A stretch of DNA of 64,000 nucleotides from Paraniabella ginsengisoli. GTDB lineage: Bacteria; Bacteroidota; Bacteroidia; Chitinophagales; Chitinophagaceae. Made by a program: the position numbers and the translations under genes. The notes below the pieces were generated by a model. It searched no databases and had not been told where the DNA came from. It saw only the letters and a program-made list of their open reading frames with translations. This document shows positions 28,691-38,709 of this stretch, piece after piece; the stretch's first letter is position 1, and each line of letters begins with the position of its first letter. The stretch covers positions 868,001 to 932,000 of the forward strand of contig NZ_JAKWBL010000001.1 of the NCBI RefSeq assembly GCF_022513635.1. The letters run 5' to 3'.

Positions 28691-31134
28691 ATGGAAAAAA
28701 TGTACAGATACCCCGGCGTGAGACCTTTTACAAGGCAAGAGAAAAATATATTTTTTGGAAGAGAGCAGGATGCGCAAAAGTTATATGACCTGTTATTGAT
28801 AGAAAAAATGGTAGTGCTTTTTGCCAAATCTGGTCGTGGTAAAAGTTCACTTATAAATGCAGCAATTGTTCCTTTACTTGACAATGAAACGTTTAATACA
28901 AAGCAAAGTTATACGCCAGTTGAAATAAGGCTTAGTGAAGTGAAAGGCGATGCCACCTCGCCGATAGATAAGATCATTTCCAGGTTAAAAGAAATAGCGC
29001 CTGTTCCGGAACATCCACATCCGGTACTTGACAGGTTCACTTATCAATATAAATTATGGCATCATTTTAAAAAATACAACTTACCCAGCCCCGTAAATTT
29101 TTATTAATATTCGATCAGTTCGAAGAGTTTTTTAATAATCCACCTGCAGTGCAGGATGCTTTCAAAAGAGAACTAGCTGAACTTCTCTATACTGCTGTTC
29201 CCAATATAATAAGAGAAAATATTGATAATCTTTCGCATGATGAATACGATATGCTTTCGGAAAATATAGACGTGCATGTATTGTTCTCTATCCGCTCTGA
29301 CAGATTAAGCAGTATGCATTCGCTTACTGATGTATTGCCAAACCTACTTAAAAATCGTTTCGAAATTCATAGCCTTTCTACAGAGCAGGCGCGACAAGCG
29401 ATTTTGAAACCTGCTGCAATTGAAAGTGAAATGTTTGCCACACATCCCTTCGGCTATGATGAAGATGCACTTAGCTCCATCTTGTCTCAATTTTCGACTG
29501 GGAGGGATAATGAAAATATAACGGTTGAACCATTCCATTTACAGATTATTTGCCAGGCTTGTGAAGTGCGGATCGAGGATAAACTAAAGCATGGCGAAGT
29601 AGACCAGCAAATCAACAAATCAGATCTGCCTTCTTTTGATAATTTATATGGTGATTATTACAAAAGACAAATTGAACAGTTACCAGAAGAATTAAGAGAA
29701 AAGGCACAGCAATTGCTGGAAAATAATCTTATTCACACTGTTCCGAACACTAATGAATACAGACGCATTCCTGTTGATAAAGATGTTTTAATAAGCGAGA
29801 TAACTAATATTAAAGCACCACCAGAAATATTGGATATGCTGGAACAAGCATTCCTAATCCGTCGTGAACAAAACTCGGTTGGTGGCTATAGTTACGAAAT
29901 TGCACACGATACGATTTTAGATCCTATTGTAAATATTAAAAAGCAAAGGCAAGAGCGTGAGAATGAAAAGAAAATTGCTCAATTGCTTATTTCAAAAAAA
30001 CGTATTGAACGCGAGCGTATTTTCGGACGCATTACGCTGGCATTTTTGTCGCTTTGGCTGATTGCTATATTGGCTTATTTCAATTGGGAAACTATTTATT
30101 TTAGTTATAAAATATTTTTTGAAAAAGATGAAAGGCCTGTGATACGCAAACCGGAGAAACTGATTCTTATTACTTCAAAGTTGAAAGAAGAAGTAATCAA
30201 TAGCGCTCGTCAGGTAAACCGTACGAGCGACATCAATACCTGGGAAGCCTCTCAGTTGCTGGCAGCGTTATATCATGATCCTGCATTCGATCAAAATAAT
30301 AATATAAAAATACAATATCTTAATCAGGCACAAAAGTCAATGAATAAGGCCAATTGCTCCTGGCGTGAAATGGTAGATATTGATGATGTCAGAGCTACAA
30401 GCTGGATCGTGAGTACCAATGGCATATTAGGATTGACAAATAGATTTTCTTGTTCTACACTCAATTTTTTATTATCGCATCAGGATAGCAATGGTGCATG
30501 GCCTATGTTTATTTTACCAAAGCATGTAAGGAATTATAGCGCAACATATGCTACTTGCCATGCGCTCCGTGCGTTGCATAATTCGCTTCCCAATATAAAG
30601 GACAGTTTATTCGCAAGGCAAATAAGAGCATCTATACAAAAGGGTAAACAATGGTTGCTTCAAACTATTGCTGACAAGAGCCACGCCCGTTGGAGCGATT
30701 ATGAACAAAAGGAAGGAGAGTATGAAAGTCTTGCTGTTTCTAAAAGTTTATCTGGACTATCGTTGCATACTTTAAATATATTAGGTAACGACATAGATAC
30801 GCTTAATAAAAACTGGTTGCGTAGCCTGGAAAAAGCGGATGCGGCTGTGGATATAAACTTAAGAGAAAGGAGCGATAAAAATTTCAAAACAGATAACACT
30901 GCTGTGGCGTATACTGATGCTACACGCCAGCTGGTCATTCCCTGGCAGATAATCGCAACTGTAAGCGCTTATAAGGATGGAGACTTTTCTGAAAAGCTAA
31001 AAGCCAACAAATGGATCGATATTGTTATCGAAAACTTAGATGCCGATAAAATAGGAAAAACCGACCGTTTCGCAAAGGCAGAAGTTTTAATTGCACTTCG
31101 CTATTTGCTGGAAGAAGATTATGATTTTAAATAA
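28691..31134 (+). CDS. nSTAND1-type ATPase with membrane segment and terpene-cyclase-like C-terminal region (frameshift)
   Basis: About 814 aa. It opens with YPGVRPFTRQEKNIFFGREQ and Walker A SGRGKSS at residues 48-54, then Walker B LLIFDQFEEFF, the sensor region VLFSIRSDRL and a winged-helix-like end (YSYEIAHDTILDPIV), as in nSTAND1 NTPases. A single membrane helix follows at about 445-465 (ITLAFLSLWLIAILAYF). The last 330 residues or so carry STLNFLLSHQDSNGAWPMF and SATYATCHALRAL, reminiscent of the alpha-toroid of squalene/terpene cyclases. The frame breaks near 29100. It is the probable NTP-driven switch of the operon (inference). Confidence 0.82.
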
Positions 31135-31141
31135 TTGAATT

Positions 31142-31954
31142 ATGCAGACAAATACACAGCGAGCCAAGGCATTCATCCAGCAAGGAAATTTAAAAGCTGC
31201 AGTAAATGAGTTACTTCTTGGAACAAAATATAATGCTGACTTGAGCGGCCAGATAAATACTCATTCCGCAAGGCTTAATGATATGTTGCGAAAGGAATCC
31301 ATGGGAATGTTAAGTTTTGAAAATGCGAGTATAATTAGAAACCAGGTTGCTTTTGCTTTACTTGAACTGATAGGATCGATCGAGGAAAATAGTAAGGTTT
31401 CTCAAAAAAGGGTTTTTATATCGTATAATCATAAAGATGCTTTAATAGCAAACAAACTGAAGGATGCGCTTGTAAAAGCTGGAATTGATGTTACAATAGA
31501 TAGCGAGGCAATGGGTGCAGGCGACAACATAAAGCAGTTTATAGAAAGTTGCGTTCGGGATACCGAAACAACGCTTTCTATAGTATCTAAAAATAGTCTT
31601 CTGTCGGCCTGGGTGGCAATGGAAACATTAAATACTTTTGGGTTACAATTAGGAACTGTTCCCAAGAAATTTATTCCGTGTTATATTGAACCGGATTTTT
31701 TCGATATACATTTTACTGATGAAGCCCTTAAACAAATAGAACAAAAAATTGACGGTCTGGCTGTGTTAATTGAAACCCGCGTTAAGCAGGGCCAGGATAA
31801 TTTAGACATTAATGATGAATATTCCCGTTTGATCAGGTTACGTAACTCACTGGGCGAAATTGTCGGAAGGTTAAGAAATAGTTTATGTATGGATATCACT
31901 GAAAGCAAATTTGAAATGAATCTTCCAAAGATCATTCAGAAAATAAACGAATAA
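31142..31954 (+). CDS. TIR-domain protein with N-terminal effector-associated domain
   Basis: 270 aa, intact. Residues of about 5-82 (RAKAFIQQGNLKAAVNELLL, SARLNDMLRKESMGMLSFEN, FALLELIGSI) form an EAD-like helical adaptor similar to the tail of the SIR2-like protein. Residues of about 88-215 form a TIR domain: KRVFISYNHKDALIANKL, GIDVTIDSEAMGAGDNI, LSIVSKNSLLSAWVAMET, the last with the expected glutamate. Bacterial TIR domains often cleave NAD or make NAD-derived signals (family knowledge). Begins 7 bp after the STAND gene. Confidence 0.87.
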   Translation: MQTNTQRAKAFIQQGNLKAAVNELLLGTKYNADLSGQINTHSARLNDMLRKESMGMLSFENASIIRNQVAFALLELIGSIEENSKVSQKRVFISYNHKDALIANKLKDALVKAGIDVTIDSEAMGAGDNIKQFIESCVRDTETTLSIVSKNSLLSAWVAMETLNTFGLQLGTVPKKFIPCYIEPDFFDIHFTDEALKQIEQKIDGLAVLIETRVKQGQDNLDINDEYSRLIRLRNSLGEIVGRLRNSLCMDITESKFEMNLPKIIQKINE

Positions 31955-31975
31955 ACTAACACCTAAAAAGCCAGC

Positions 31976-32783
31976 TTACTTATCAAAAGGCTTACTGCTT
32001 TCGAATAACTTATTGCGCCCGCCACTTAAATAATAATTTGGTGTTTGGTTTGAAGGCATGAGCTTCAAAATGTCTTTCAGTAAAAAAGCATAGCTTCCCG
32101 GAAATGAGCCATTCTTATAAACCTTCAACATCTTCTCTGTGAACAAGCCGTTCTTGTCACCATCCAGCGAAGTTTGATTATCCTGGCAACCTGATAATAA
32201 TATTACAGATGCTTTAATACTGCTTTTTGTGGAAGCTGCATTTCCGGACGAAGCATTATTATAAAGGCTTTTGTGCTTTGCAAAAATTTTTGGTCCGTCT
32301 TTTATAAGTCTTGTTCTGCCTTGCAATGGTTCATCAAGTGTGCCATTAGCTTTCATTGCTCTTGATACAGTTCCGCTGTGGCAGCTATCAGATATCATAA
32401 AGATTTTAACGCCTTTTTTAAACTTGCCCCAATATTGTGAAAGTTCGTCATCCAGAATCATTCTATCGTAAAGACACCAGGTCTCATCCTTGCCATCAAT
32501 CTCATCTTTATTTTTATCTGGAACGTAAGCCCCGTGCCCCGAATAGCTTATAAAGAACATGTCACCCTTTTTAAGCTTTTTGCAGCGGCTGCCATATGAC
32601 CGGTGATGTTAGCGTAAGTGCCTGCCTCATCTATTAAAATATACGATTCGTCATACTTTTTTGTTTGGCTATAGCAAGCATATCTTTAGCATCGTTGATG
32701 CAGCCGGCAAGCGGGTATTCGCTGCCGTAATGTTTCTTGTCAATTTTGTTAAGACCAATATGTAAGGAAATGGCGTAAGACAT
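31976..32783 (-). CDS. Caspase-like (peptidase C14) protein (two frameshifts)
   Basis: Starting at 32783 it reads MSYAISLHIGLNKID, YPLAGCINDAKDML, then FFISYSGHGAYVPD with the catalytic His and KIFMISDSCHSGT with the catalytic Cys, both in the expected order for metacaspase/C14 proteases. CLYDRMILDDELSQYW is also typical. Frames break near 32660 and 32583, both in A/T runs. About 269 aa, a bare protease with no signal peptide. It converges on the TIR gene with a 21-bp gap and follows the M15 gene on the same strand. Confidence 0.87.
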
Positions 32784-32820
32784 AACGTATTATTTAGAGT
32801 ATAAAAATTATTATTAGAAT

Positions 32821-33409
32821 TCAAATGCCTATTTCAAAATGCATCCAGTCATAATCCTGTTCCGGCCCATAACCAACAAAGCCGTGTCGGTAAAAAATAT
32901 CGATCATGGGTTTGTATTCGGACCTTGCAAAACGGGCAGTGGTATGATCTTCACGTAACAGGTTTCTTTCAGGATCAAGATCAATTGCTATCGCCCAGGA
33001 ATGCCTGCTCCATCTTGTGGCGCTGCCTCGCATCTTTCTGAGATTGTAAAGACCTCCGTAGTAATCTATATGTAATTCGCGCAATCTTTTCTTTCCATAA
33101 GTAGACAGTAAATCCTTTAGAACATTTAGCAGGGGCTGTGCAATTTTTTTATGACAGGTTAGTTTCTGTACTAACACATTTTTATCCCAGGCTATAACCA
33201 GCGGGAAGGGGGCTAAGATTTGTGTAAAATTATTAGTATTGCCAGGCGATCCATAAATTGCCAAAACCTCGTTGTCCGTCATAATTCTTTTTACACTTCG
33301 GTTTCCGGCGCCTAAAGGTTTCGCTTTTGGTAAGGCTGGAATTTTTTTAGATAAACAGTAGCGTCAATAGACGAAAGCGATTTCTTTTTTCGGTTTTTAC
33401 ATCAGGCAT
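32821..33409 (-). CDS. M15-family peptidase without signal peptide (two frameshifts)
   Basis: The C-terminal region has the zinc-binding layout of M15 (VanY/endolysin type): RWSRHSWAIAIDLDPERN and DYDWMHFEIGI. Corrected upstream reading adds MPDVKTEKKKSLSSIDATVY, then KAKPLGAGNRSVKRI and IMTDNEVLAIYGSPGN, starting at 33409. Breaks lie near 33391 (A6) and near 33354 (A7). No signal peptide is visible, as in phage endolysins. It should cut peptidoglycan cross-bridges or stem peptides (family knowledge). It sits 37 bp upstream of the caspase gene, same strand, probably co-transcribed. Confidence 0.8.
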
Positions 33410-33572
33410 TGGAGTTGTTTGAGGTTGCTAAGTAGCAGCAAGTTATTTAAACGGCACACGCAAAGCAAATGAATGCCATCGCTTAAATGCGTTATTTGAC
33501 AGGAGATGATGTTAAATTTGGCTTTTATGCCTTCAAATCCTTTACAAATGGCTGCAAATCGACCAATCATGG

Positions 33573-33580
33573 TATATTTG
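33573..33580 (+). promoter_or_regulatory. Candidate promoter -7 box for aspS
   Basis: TATATTTG at 33573-33580 matches TAnnTTTG. Transcription would start near 33587, about 100 nt ahead of aspS. No clear -33 element is seen. Confidence 0.5.
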
Positions 33581-33688
33581 CAACCCATAAAAATGATGTT
33601 ACCGACTGGTGAATATATAGCGACGAATTTGCGACGCTCCGTTCATCAGTAGAATAAATGTCATCCATCAAAAAGAAAAACTATAATA

Positions 33689-35521
33689 ATGTTTCGTACG
33701 CATACCTGTGGTGAATTAAGAAGCGAAAACGTAAATAAAGAAGTTACCCTGGCTGGTTGGGTGCAAACGGTTCGTAAGTTTGGCAGCATTACTTTCGTTG
33801 ATCTGCGCGATCGTTATGGTATTACCCAGTTGTTATTTAATGAATCGTTGAATACGCTTTTAGATGAAAATCCTTTAGGGCGCGAATTTGTGTTGCAGGC
33901 AACCGGGAAGGTAAACGAACGCAGTAATAAAAACCCCAACATTCCAACCGGAGATGTGGAGTTGTTAGTAGAAAGCTTTACTATTTTAAATAAAAGTGTC
34001 ACACCGCCTTTTACTATTCAGGATGATACGGATGGTGGCGACGACCTCCGAATGAAGTATCGTTATCTCGATCTTCGCCGTAATGCTGTTAAGAAAAATT
34101 TGGAATTGCGCTATGCCGTTAACCGCGCCACACGCGATTATCTGCATCAGCAAAATTTTATGGATATAGAAACTCCGTTCCTTATCAAATCCACACCGGA
34201 AGGAGCAAGAGATTTTGTGGTGCCAAGCCGCATGAATCCCGGTGAGTTTTATGCCTTGCCTCAATCGCCACAAACCTTTAAGCAATTATTGATGGTAAGC
34301 GGTTACGATCGCTATTATCAGATTGTAAAATGCTTTCGAGACGAGGATTTGCGTGCAGATCGCCAACCTGAGTTTACACAGATAGATTGCGAAATGTGTT
34401 TTGTGGAACAGGAAGATATTTTGAATATGTTTGAAAACCTGATCAAATATATTTTCAAAACAGTAAAAGGAATTGATTACAGCGAAGCAGTAGAACGCAT
34501 GAGCTGGCAGGAAGCGATGTGGCAATATGGTAATGATAAGCCGGACATTCGCTTTGGTATGAAGCTACTCAATATCAAATATCCTAAACATATTTTTACA
34601 GATAAAGAAGAGAATACGCATTTAGTAGACGGTGCTAATTTTCAGGTATTCAATTCGGCTGAAACCGTTATTGCTATTGCTGTACCGGGTGGTAGCGAAT
34701 ACACGCGCAAGCAAACCGATGAATTGACAGAATGGGTAAAGCGTCCGCAGATTGGTATGAAAGGTTTGGTGTTTATCAAATGCAATGCAGATGGAACTTA
34801 TAAAAGTAGTGTAGATAAATTTTATAGTGAAGATAAGCTGAAAGCCATTGCTGATGCGGCCGGAGCGAAAGCTGGCGATCTTGTATTAATATTAGCTGGT
34901 GCTGAAGAAAGAACCCGCAAAGCCACCAGCGAACTGCGTTTGGAAATGGGCAAAAGATTAGGCTTTAGAAAAGATGATGAGTTTAAACTATTGTGGGTGT
35001 TGGATTTCCCATTGTTTGAGTATGCCGAAGAAGACAATCGTTGGGTAGCGCGCCATCATCCATTTACATCGCCTAAGCCTTCGGATATTGATATAATGAT
35101 TAACAACAATCCGGTTATTGAAAATGCTGCTGAATATCTAAAACATCCGTACGCCAATATCAAAGCCAATGCTTATGATATGGTATTGAACGGTAACGAA
35201 ATTGGCGGCGGAAGCATCCGTATCTTCCAGAAAGAATTGCAGCAAAAAATGTTTGAAGCATTGGGTATGGATGAGCAGGAGCAGCAACATAAATTTGGCT
35301 TCCTTTTAGGAGCATTTGAATATGGTGCGCCACCACACGGTGGTATTGCGTTTGGCTTCGACAGGCTTTGTTCTATTTTAGGCGGCAGCGAAAGTATTCG
35401 CGATTTTATCGCTTTCCCTAAAAACAATAGTGGCCGCGATGTAATGATCGATGCGCCATCGGCAATCGATGACAAACAATTTACCGAGTTGCAAATAAGG
35501 TTGGATTTGAAAGGGGAATGA
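33689..35521 (+). CDS. aspS: Aspartyl-tRNA synthetase
   Basis: A 610-aa class IIb synthetase, intact and of normal bacterial-type length. Visible are the OB-fold anticodon domain ([20 protein letters not shown]), motif 2 with the [18 protein letters not shown] signature, the bacterial GAD insert ([16 protein letters not shown]) and motif 3 near the end ([15 protein letters not shown]), then [14 protein letters not shown]. It charges tRNA-Asp. Stands alone between a plausible promoter and a repeat/terminator region. Confidence 0.98.
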   Translation: MFRTHTCGELRSENVNKEVTLAGWVQTVRKFGSITFVDLRDRYGITQLLFNESLNTLLDENPLGREFVLQATGKVNERSNKNPNIPTGDVELLVESFTILNKSVTPPFTIQDDTDGGDDLRMKYRYLDLRRNAVKKNLELRYAVNRATRDYLHQQNFMDIETPFLIKSTPEGARDFVVPSRMNPGEFYALPQSPQTFKQLLMVSGYDRYYQIVKCFRDEDLRADRQPEFTQIDCEMCFVEQEDILNMFENLIKYIFKTVKGIDYSEAVERMSWQEAMWQYGNDKPDIRFGMKLLNIKYPKHIFTDKEENTHLVDGANFQVFNSAETVIAIAVPGGSEYTRKQTDELTEWVKRPQIGMKGLVFIKCNADGTYKSSVDKFYSEDKLKAIADAAGAKAGDLVLILAGAEERTRKATSELRLEMGKRLGFRKDDEFKLLWVLDFPLFEYAEEDNRWVARHHPFTSPKPSDIDIMINNNPVIENAAEYLKHPYANIKANAYDMVLNGNEIGGGSIRIFQKELQQKMFEALGMDEQEQQHKFGFLLGAFEYGAPPHGGIAFGFDRLCSILGGSESIRDFIAFPKNNSGRDVMIDAPSAIDDKQFTELQIRLDLKGE

Positions 35522-35539
35522 TTGTAGGCTTGTGCTATA

Positions 35540-35644
35540 CGAGGCGTCCTCGCCTCGTATTCGCTATGTTGTTGCCTCCGGGCGACAAGTGTTTTATAAT
35601 CGCCAAGAGGCGATAGCATAAACGTTCGAGGCGAGGACGCCTCG
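35540..35644. repeat. Three-stem inverted-repeat element after aspS
   Basis: CGAGGCGTCCTCGCCTCG at 35540-35557 is the exact inverse of 35627-35644 (18 bp). Inside the 69-nt interval are two hairpins: GTTGCC/GGCGAC around 35571-35586 and ATCGCC/GGCGAT around 35599-35614. The layout is like a three-way junction and could be a small mobile or REP-type element. One copy in the window. Confidence 0.65.
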
Positions 35645-35670
35645 AACAGTTCGAAAGGAGAATGAGTTTT

Positions 35671-35705
35671 TGGTGGATAGTCCATGGACAATGGACTATC
35701 CACCA
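35671..35705. terminator. Perfect 15-bp hairpin between aspS and yiaA-like gene
   Basis: TGGTGGATAGTCCAT (35671-35685) and ATGGACTATCCACCA (35691-35705) are perfectly complementary with a 5-nt loop; TTTTAATA follows. It lies between convergent genes ending at 35521 and 35708. Confidence 0.65.
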
Positions 35706-35707
35706 TT

Positions 35708-36148
35708 TTAATATTTGGATTCAGTTGAATTATTATCGCCATTTTTATCCTCCGCAATCCTCGCGTCTCTTGTATTTTTCTGCACAGCAATGGCTGAAAA
35801 AATACTTAACACAAACGACATGGCGTAAAAGCCTTTTTCACTTCTGGTAAGTTCAGCATTCCACAGTCCAACGGTAATTAATACAATTGATAAAATGGTG
35901 GCAAACCATGCGATGCTATAATATAGGTTTGTAACCGGTATGCCTTCTAACTGATCACGCACGGCTTTTTGTACGGAGATTGCCGAGAATAATCCAAACA
36001 TTAACACCGTAAAATAATATCCTTTTTCGTTTAGCTGCATTTCAGCATTCCATAATCCAATAATGTAAGCAGTTACGCCAATCAGCAGCGCAGACCATGA
36101 AGCGCCAATAAATGCATTTGATGGTTTTTGAAATTGTTTCGATTCCAT
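35708..36148 (-). CDS. YiaA/YiaB-type inner membrane protein
   Basis: 146 aa with a duplicated two-helix unit. The first half has [20 protein letters not shown] then [21 protein letters not shown]. The second has [20 protein letters not shown] then [21 protein letters not shown]. The repeat of GLWNAE...EKGxY is the mark of the YiaAB family. Inner membrane; physiological role poorly known. Followed on the same strand, upstream, by the Crp-type regulator. Confidence 0.9.
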   Translation of the reverse strand: MESKQFQKPSNAFIGASWSALLIGVTAYIIGLWNAEMQLNEKGYYFTVLMFGLFSAISVQKAVRDQLEGIPVTNLYYSIAWFATILSIVLITVGLWNAELTRSEKGFYAMSFVLSIFSAIAVQKNTRDARIAEDKNGDNNSTESKY

Positions 36149-36230
36149 AATTTTTTGTTTTGTTAGAACAAAGCTAAATGGACAATGATCGAGACTATTT
36201 GATATTTATCAAAAAATACTTTTGAAATTG

Positions 36231-36793
36231 TTAATGCAGTTTTCTGATGCGGCTAAGCGTTTCCTGGGTGATGCCTAAATAAGATGATATGTAACCAAGC
36301 GGCACTCTTTCAAGTATATGCGGTGCGTTTTTAATCAGGTCATCATATAATTCGGATGCTGTTTTGAACTGGGCATTTACATAGCGTTCTTCCAGTTGTA
36401 TGTAATACTTTTCATAGATGATCCGTACCAGTCTTTCTATTTCATGAAATTCATTAAACAAACCAGTTAGCTCTTTTTTGAAATGGCCCAAAGAACACTG
36501 CCTTCTAAAAACTGGATATTTTCAATGGATGTTTGTTCCGTTATGTAGCTGTGAAAAGAAGTAATAAACGTGTTTTCAAATCCAAACCAATGCGTTACTT
36601 CTTTATCATTCAAATGATAAAAACCGCGCAAAGCGCCGTGTTGTAGAAAATAAAAATGACGGCATATACGACCTTTTTTTATAAGAAAATCATTTTTCGC
36701 ATACACTCTCTCTTCAAGGCAGTTCATCAAAGCTTCGTTTGCCTTGTCGCTAAGCGGATAATAATTTTTAAGATGTTGAATCAGCTGCTCCAT
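36231..36793 (-). CDS. Crp/Fnr family transcriptional regulator (frameshift)
   Basis: The N-terminal part is a cyclic-nucleotide-binding-like domain (RVYAKNDFLIKKGRICRHFY, FLQHGALRGFYHLNDKEVTH, GFENTFITSFHSYIT). The C-terminal part (LYDDLIKNAPHILERVPLGY, ISSYLGITQETLSRIRK) is the winged helix-turn-helix. The break near 36480 falls in a lysine-coding A run. About 187 aa when joined. The absence of the Fnr cysteines and the sequence of the sensor loop fit the large Bacteroidota group of ligand-unknown Crp-like regulators. Confidence 0.9.
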
Positions 36794-36837
36794 TATGAGT
36801 AATTAAGCTATGAACCATAAGCCATGAACTATGATCC

Positions 36838-37492
36838 TTACTTCGGTACATATAAAATATACTTCTCTTCAAAGAAGTCTTCTTTAAAAATATCTTTAAT
36901 AGCTGTCACATAAGGCTTGGTGCCGCTTTCCTGAATTTCAAGCGCAAGGTCGCCGCCTTTCAGGCAAATCAGTCCTGGTGCAGGAGCGCCGTCACTCCCC
37001 TCTCCCTTGGGAGAGGGGCTGGGGTGAGGTTTTTCTGAATCAACGGCCTTCCCCAAGTCCACAAATCTTTTAACGGCGCTACAGCGCGAGATATAACGTA
37101 GTCAAATTTTCTATTTTTTATTTCTTCAACTCTTGTATGTTGAACAGTTATATTTTTCAATCCGATAGCATCCGAAACCTCTTGCACTACTTTTAGTTTC
37201 TTGGCAATGCTGTCCACCGCATGAAAATGTACGTCTGGAAAAAAATAGCAAGTGGTACAGCAGGAAATCCGCCACCAGAACCCAGATCCACAATTTTTGA
37301 TTCCGCATCAAAATTAAATGCCGCAGCGATCGCCAAAGAATGCAACACGTGTTTTTCATAAAGACTGTCGATGTCTTTTCTGCTGATCACATTGATCTTC
37401 TCGTTCCATTCTTTATATAATGATTCTAAAGATGCAAACTGTTTGAGTTGTGTTTCTGAAAATTCTGAAAAGTATTTTAGAAGAATATCCAT
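36838..37492 (-). CDS. rsmG: 16S rRNA (guanine-N7)-methyltransferase RsmG with an inserted repeat (two frameshifts)
   Basis: RsmG methylates G527 of 16S rRNA. Visible: LYKEWNEKINVISRKDIDSL, the SAM-binding IVDLGSGGGFPAVPLAI, HAVDSIAKKLKVVQEV, VISRAVAPLKDLWTWGRPL and LICLKGGDLALEI. Breaks lie near 37229 (T7 on the coding strand) and 37032 (A5). Between RPLIQKK and GLICLKGG the protein reads PHPSPSPKGEGSDGAPA, an in-frame translation of the palindromic repeat at 36990-37029. Related proteins go almost directly from one segment to the other. About 218 aa. Confidence 0.93.
36990..37029. repeat. CCCTCTCC-type palindromic repeat inserted within rsmG
   Basis: CCCCTCTCCC (36997-37006) and GGGAGAGGGG (37009-37018) are inverse copies with TT between, followed by CTGGGGTGAGG. 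It matches the intergenic element at 14686-14722. Read in frame on the minus strand it encodes PHPSPSPKGEG. Confidence 0.8.
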
Positions 37493-37564
37493 TTTATAAA
37501 ATTAAAGTTATTGGATTTTACAATCCCTGTCATCTGTCAACGCTCCACTGCCATCACTTTACAT

Positions 37565-38672
37565 TCACCATGTTTTCTTTTCCTTCTTCCAGAGCGTGTT
37601 GGCAAAAAACAGGTAATAAAACATCATCCATACATCCATGAAAAAATCCATTTGATGAGGTCCGTTTCATTCAATCTTTTCATGGCTTTAGAAAAAATAA
37701 TATACTGTATGGTTGATTTTATAACAAATGCCGCTAAAGCTATTTGCCATCCCGAAATGACTGCCGCAGCGATCAATAATGGATAAAACAAAAATTGGGA
37801 AAGGCTGTACAATCCTAATAATAGCTTATGTTTCGGCTTGTAGTATTTTGAAGTGCTATAGTGTCTGGTTTTTTGGCGCCTCCAGTTTTGCCATGTTTTT
37901 TGTGGAACACTAATGGTATGTGCATCAGTATCAATTACGATTGCAGTATTGTTGTTCTTTGCAGCTTTGCTGATGAAAAGATCATCATCTCCACCGGGAA
38001 TATGGCTGATGGATGCAAATCCTTTATGTCTAAAAAATACTTCTTTTTTGTAACTTAAGTTTCGTCCTACGCCCATGTAAGCTTGTCCTGCCAAAGCATA
38101 AGACAAATATTGAAGTGCGCTATGGAAGGTTTCAAAACGAATGATCTTATTCAATAAGCCGGGGTGTTTTTCGTATGCGCCGTAGCCTAAAACAATTTCA
38201 ATATCTTGTTCAAAAGCATCCATCATTTTTTGTGCCCATTGATTGGATGCAGGTACACAATCTGCATCGATAAGCAAGAAATGTTCATTTTTTGCTTCAC
38301 GTATACCAATTGACAAAGGGTATTTTTTACCGATGCGGTCATTGCCCTTGCGCTCAATATTTACAACGCGGAGCAAAGGATTATTTCTCGCCATCCACTG
38401 TAATACCTGCTTTGTATCATCTTCAGAATTGTCATTTACCAAAACCAATTCATATCCATTGTCAAGATTCTGTTGGAGTAGGGTAGGGAGATTTTTCTCA
38501 AGATTATGTTGTTCGTTTCTCGCGCAGACAATGATGGAAGCAGGGTTTTGAAAGGTGGTTCTGGCTTTAGTTCTGTAAAACGCTAATCTGGCAAAAAATA
38601 CAGATAATAGCCGGTTAAAACAGCACTAACGAAAATAAAAATGTAAAGGATAATATCAGCCGAGAACTGCAT
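37565..38672 (-). CDS. Family 2 glycosyltransferase, membrane-anchored (two frameshifts)
   Basis: It starts at 38672 with a membrane helix (ADIILYIFIFVSAVLTGYYL), then PASIIVCARNEQHNLEKNL, LVLVNDNSEDDTKQVL, the metal-binding LLIDADCVPASNQW, GAYEKHPGLLNKIIRFETFH and GGDDDLFISKAAKNN, then QNWRRQKTRHYSTSKYY, the QxxRW-like region of processive GT2 enzymes. Further membrane helices follow, ending near NTLWKKEKKTW. Breaks lie near 38600 and 37640, both in T runs on the coding strand. The substrate is unknown. Confidence 0.88.
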
Positions 38673-38709
38673 GGCGCAAATATATTCTTAACTGATTACT
38701 TTTGCGGCA
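38673..38709. promoter_or_regulatory. Divergent leaderless promoters for tgt and the GT2 gene
   Basis: The 37-bp gap holds TACTTTTG (38697-38704, plus), five bases before the tgt ATG. It also holds TATATTTG on the minus strand (plus strand CAAATATA, 38677-38684), four bases before the GT2 ATG. Both fit TAnnTTTG, so both mRNAs would begin at or next to the start codon. Confidence 0.6.

Noticed and set aside
27555..31954. Canonical Thoeris system (SIR2 + TIR)
   Set aside because: A STAND ATPase lies between, both proteins carry EAD-like domains, and the SIR2-like protein has neither the usual C-terminal nucleotide-sensing domain nor the catalytic His.
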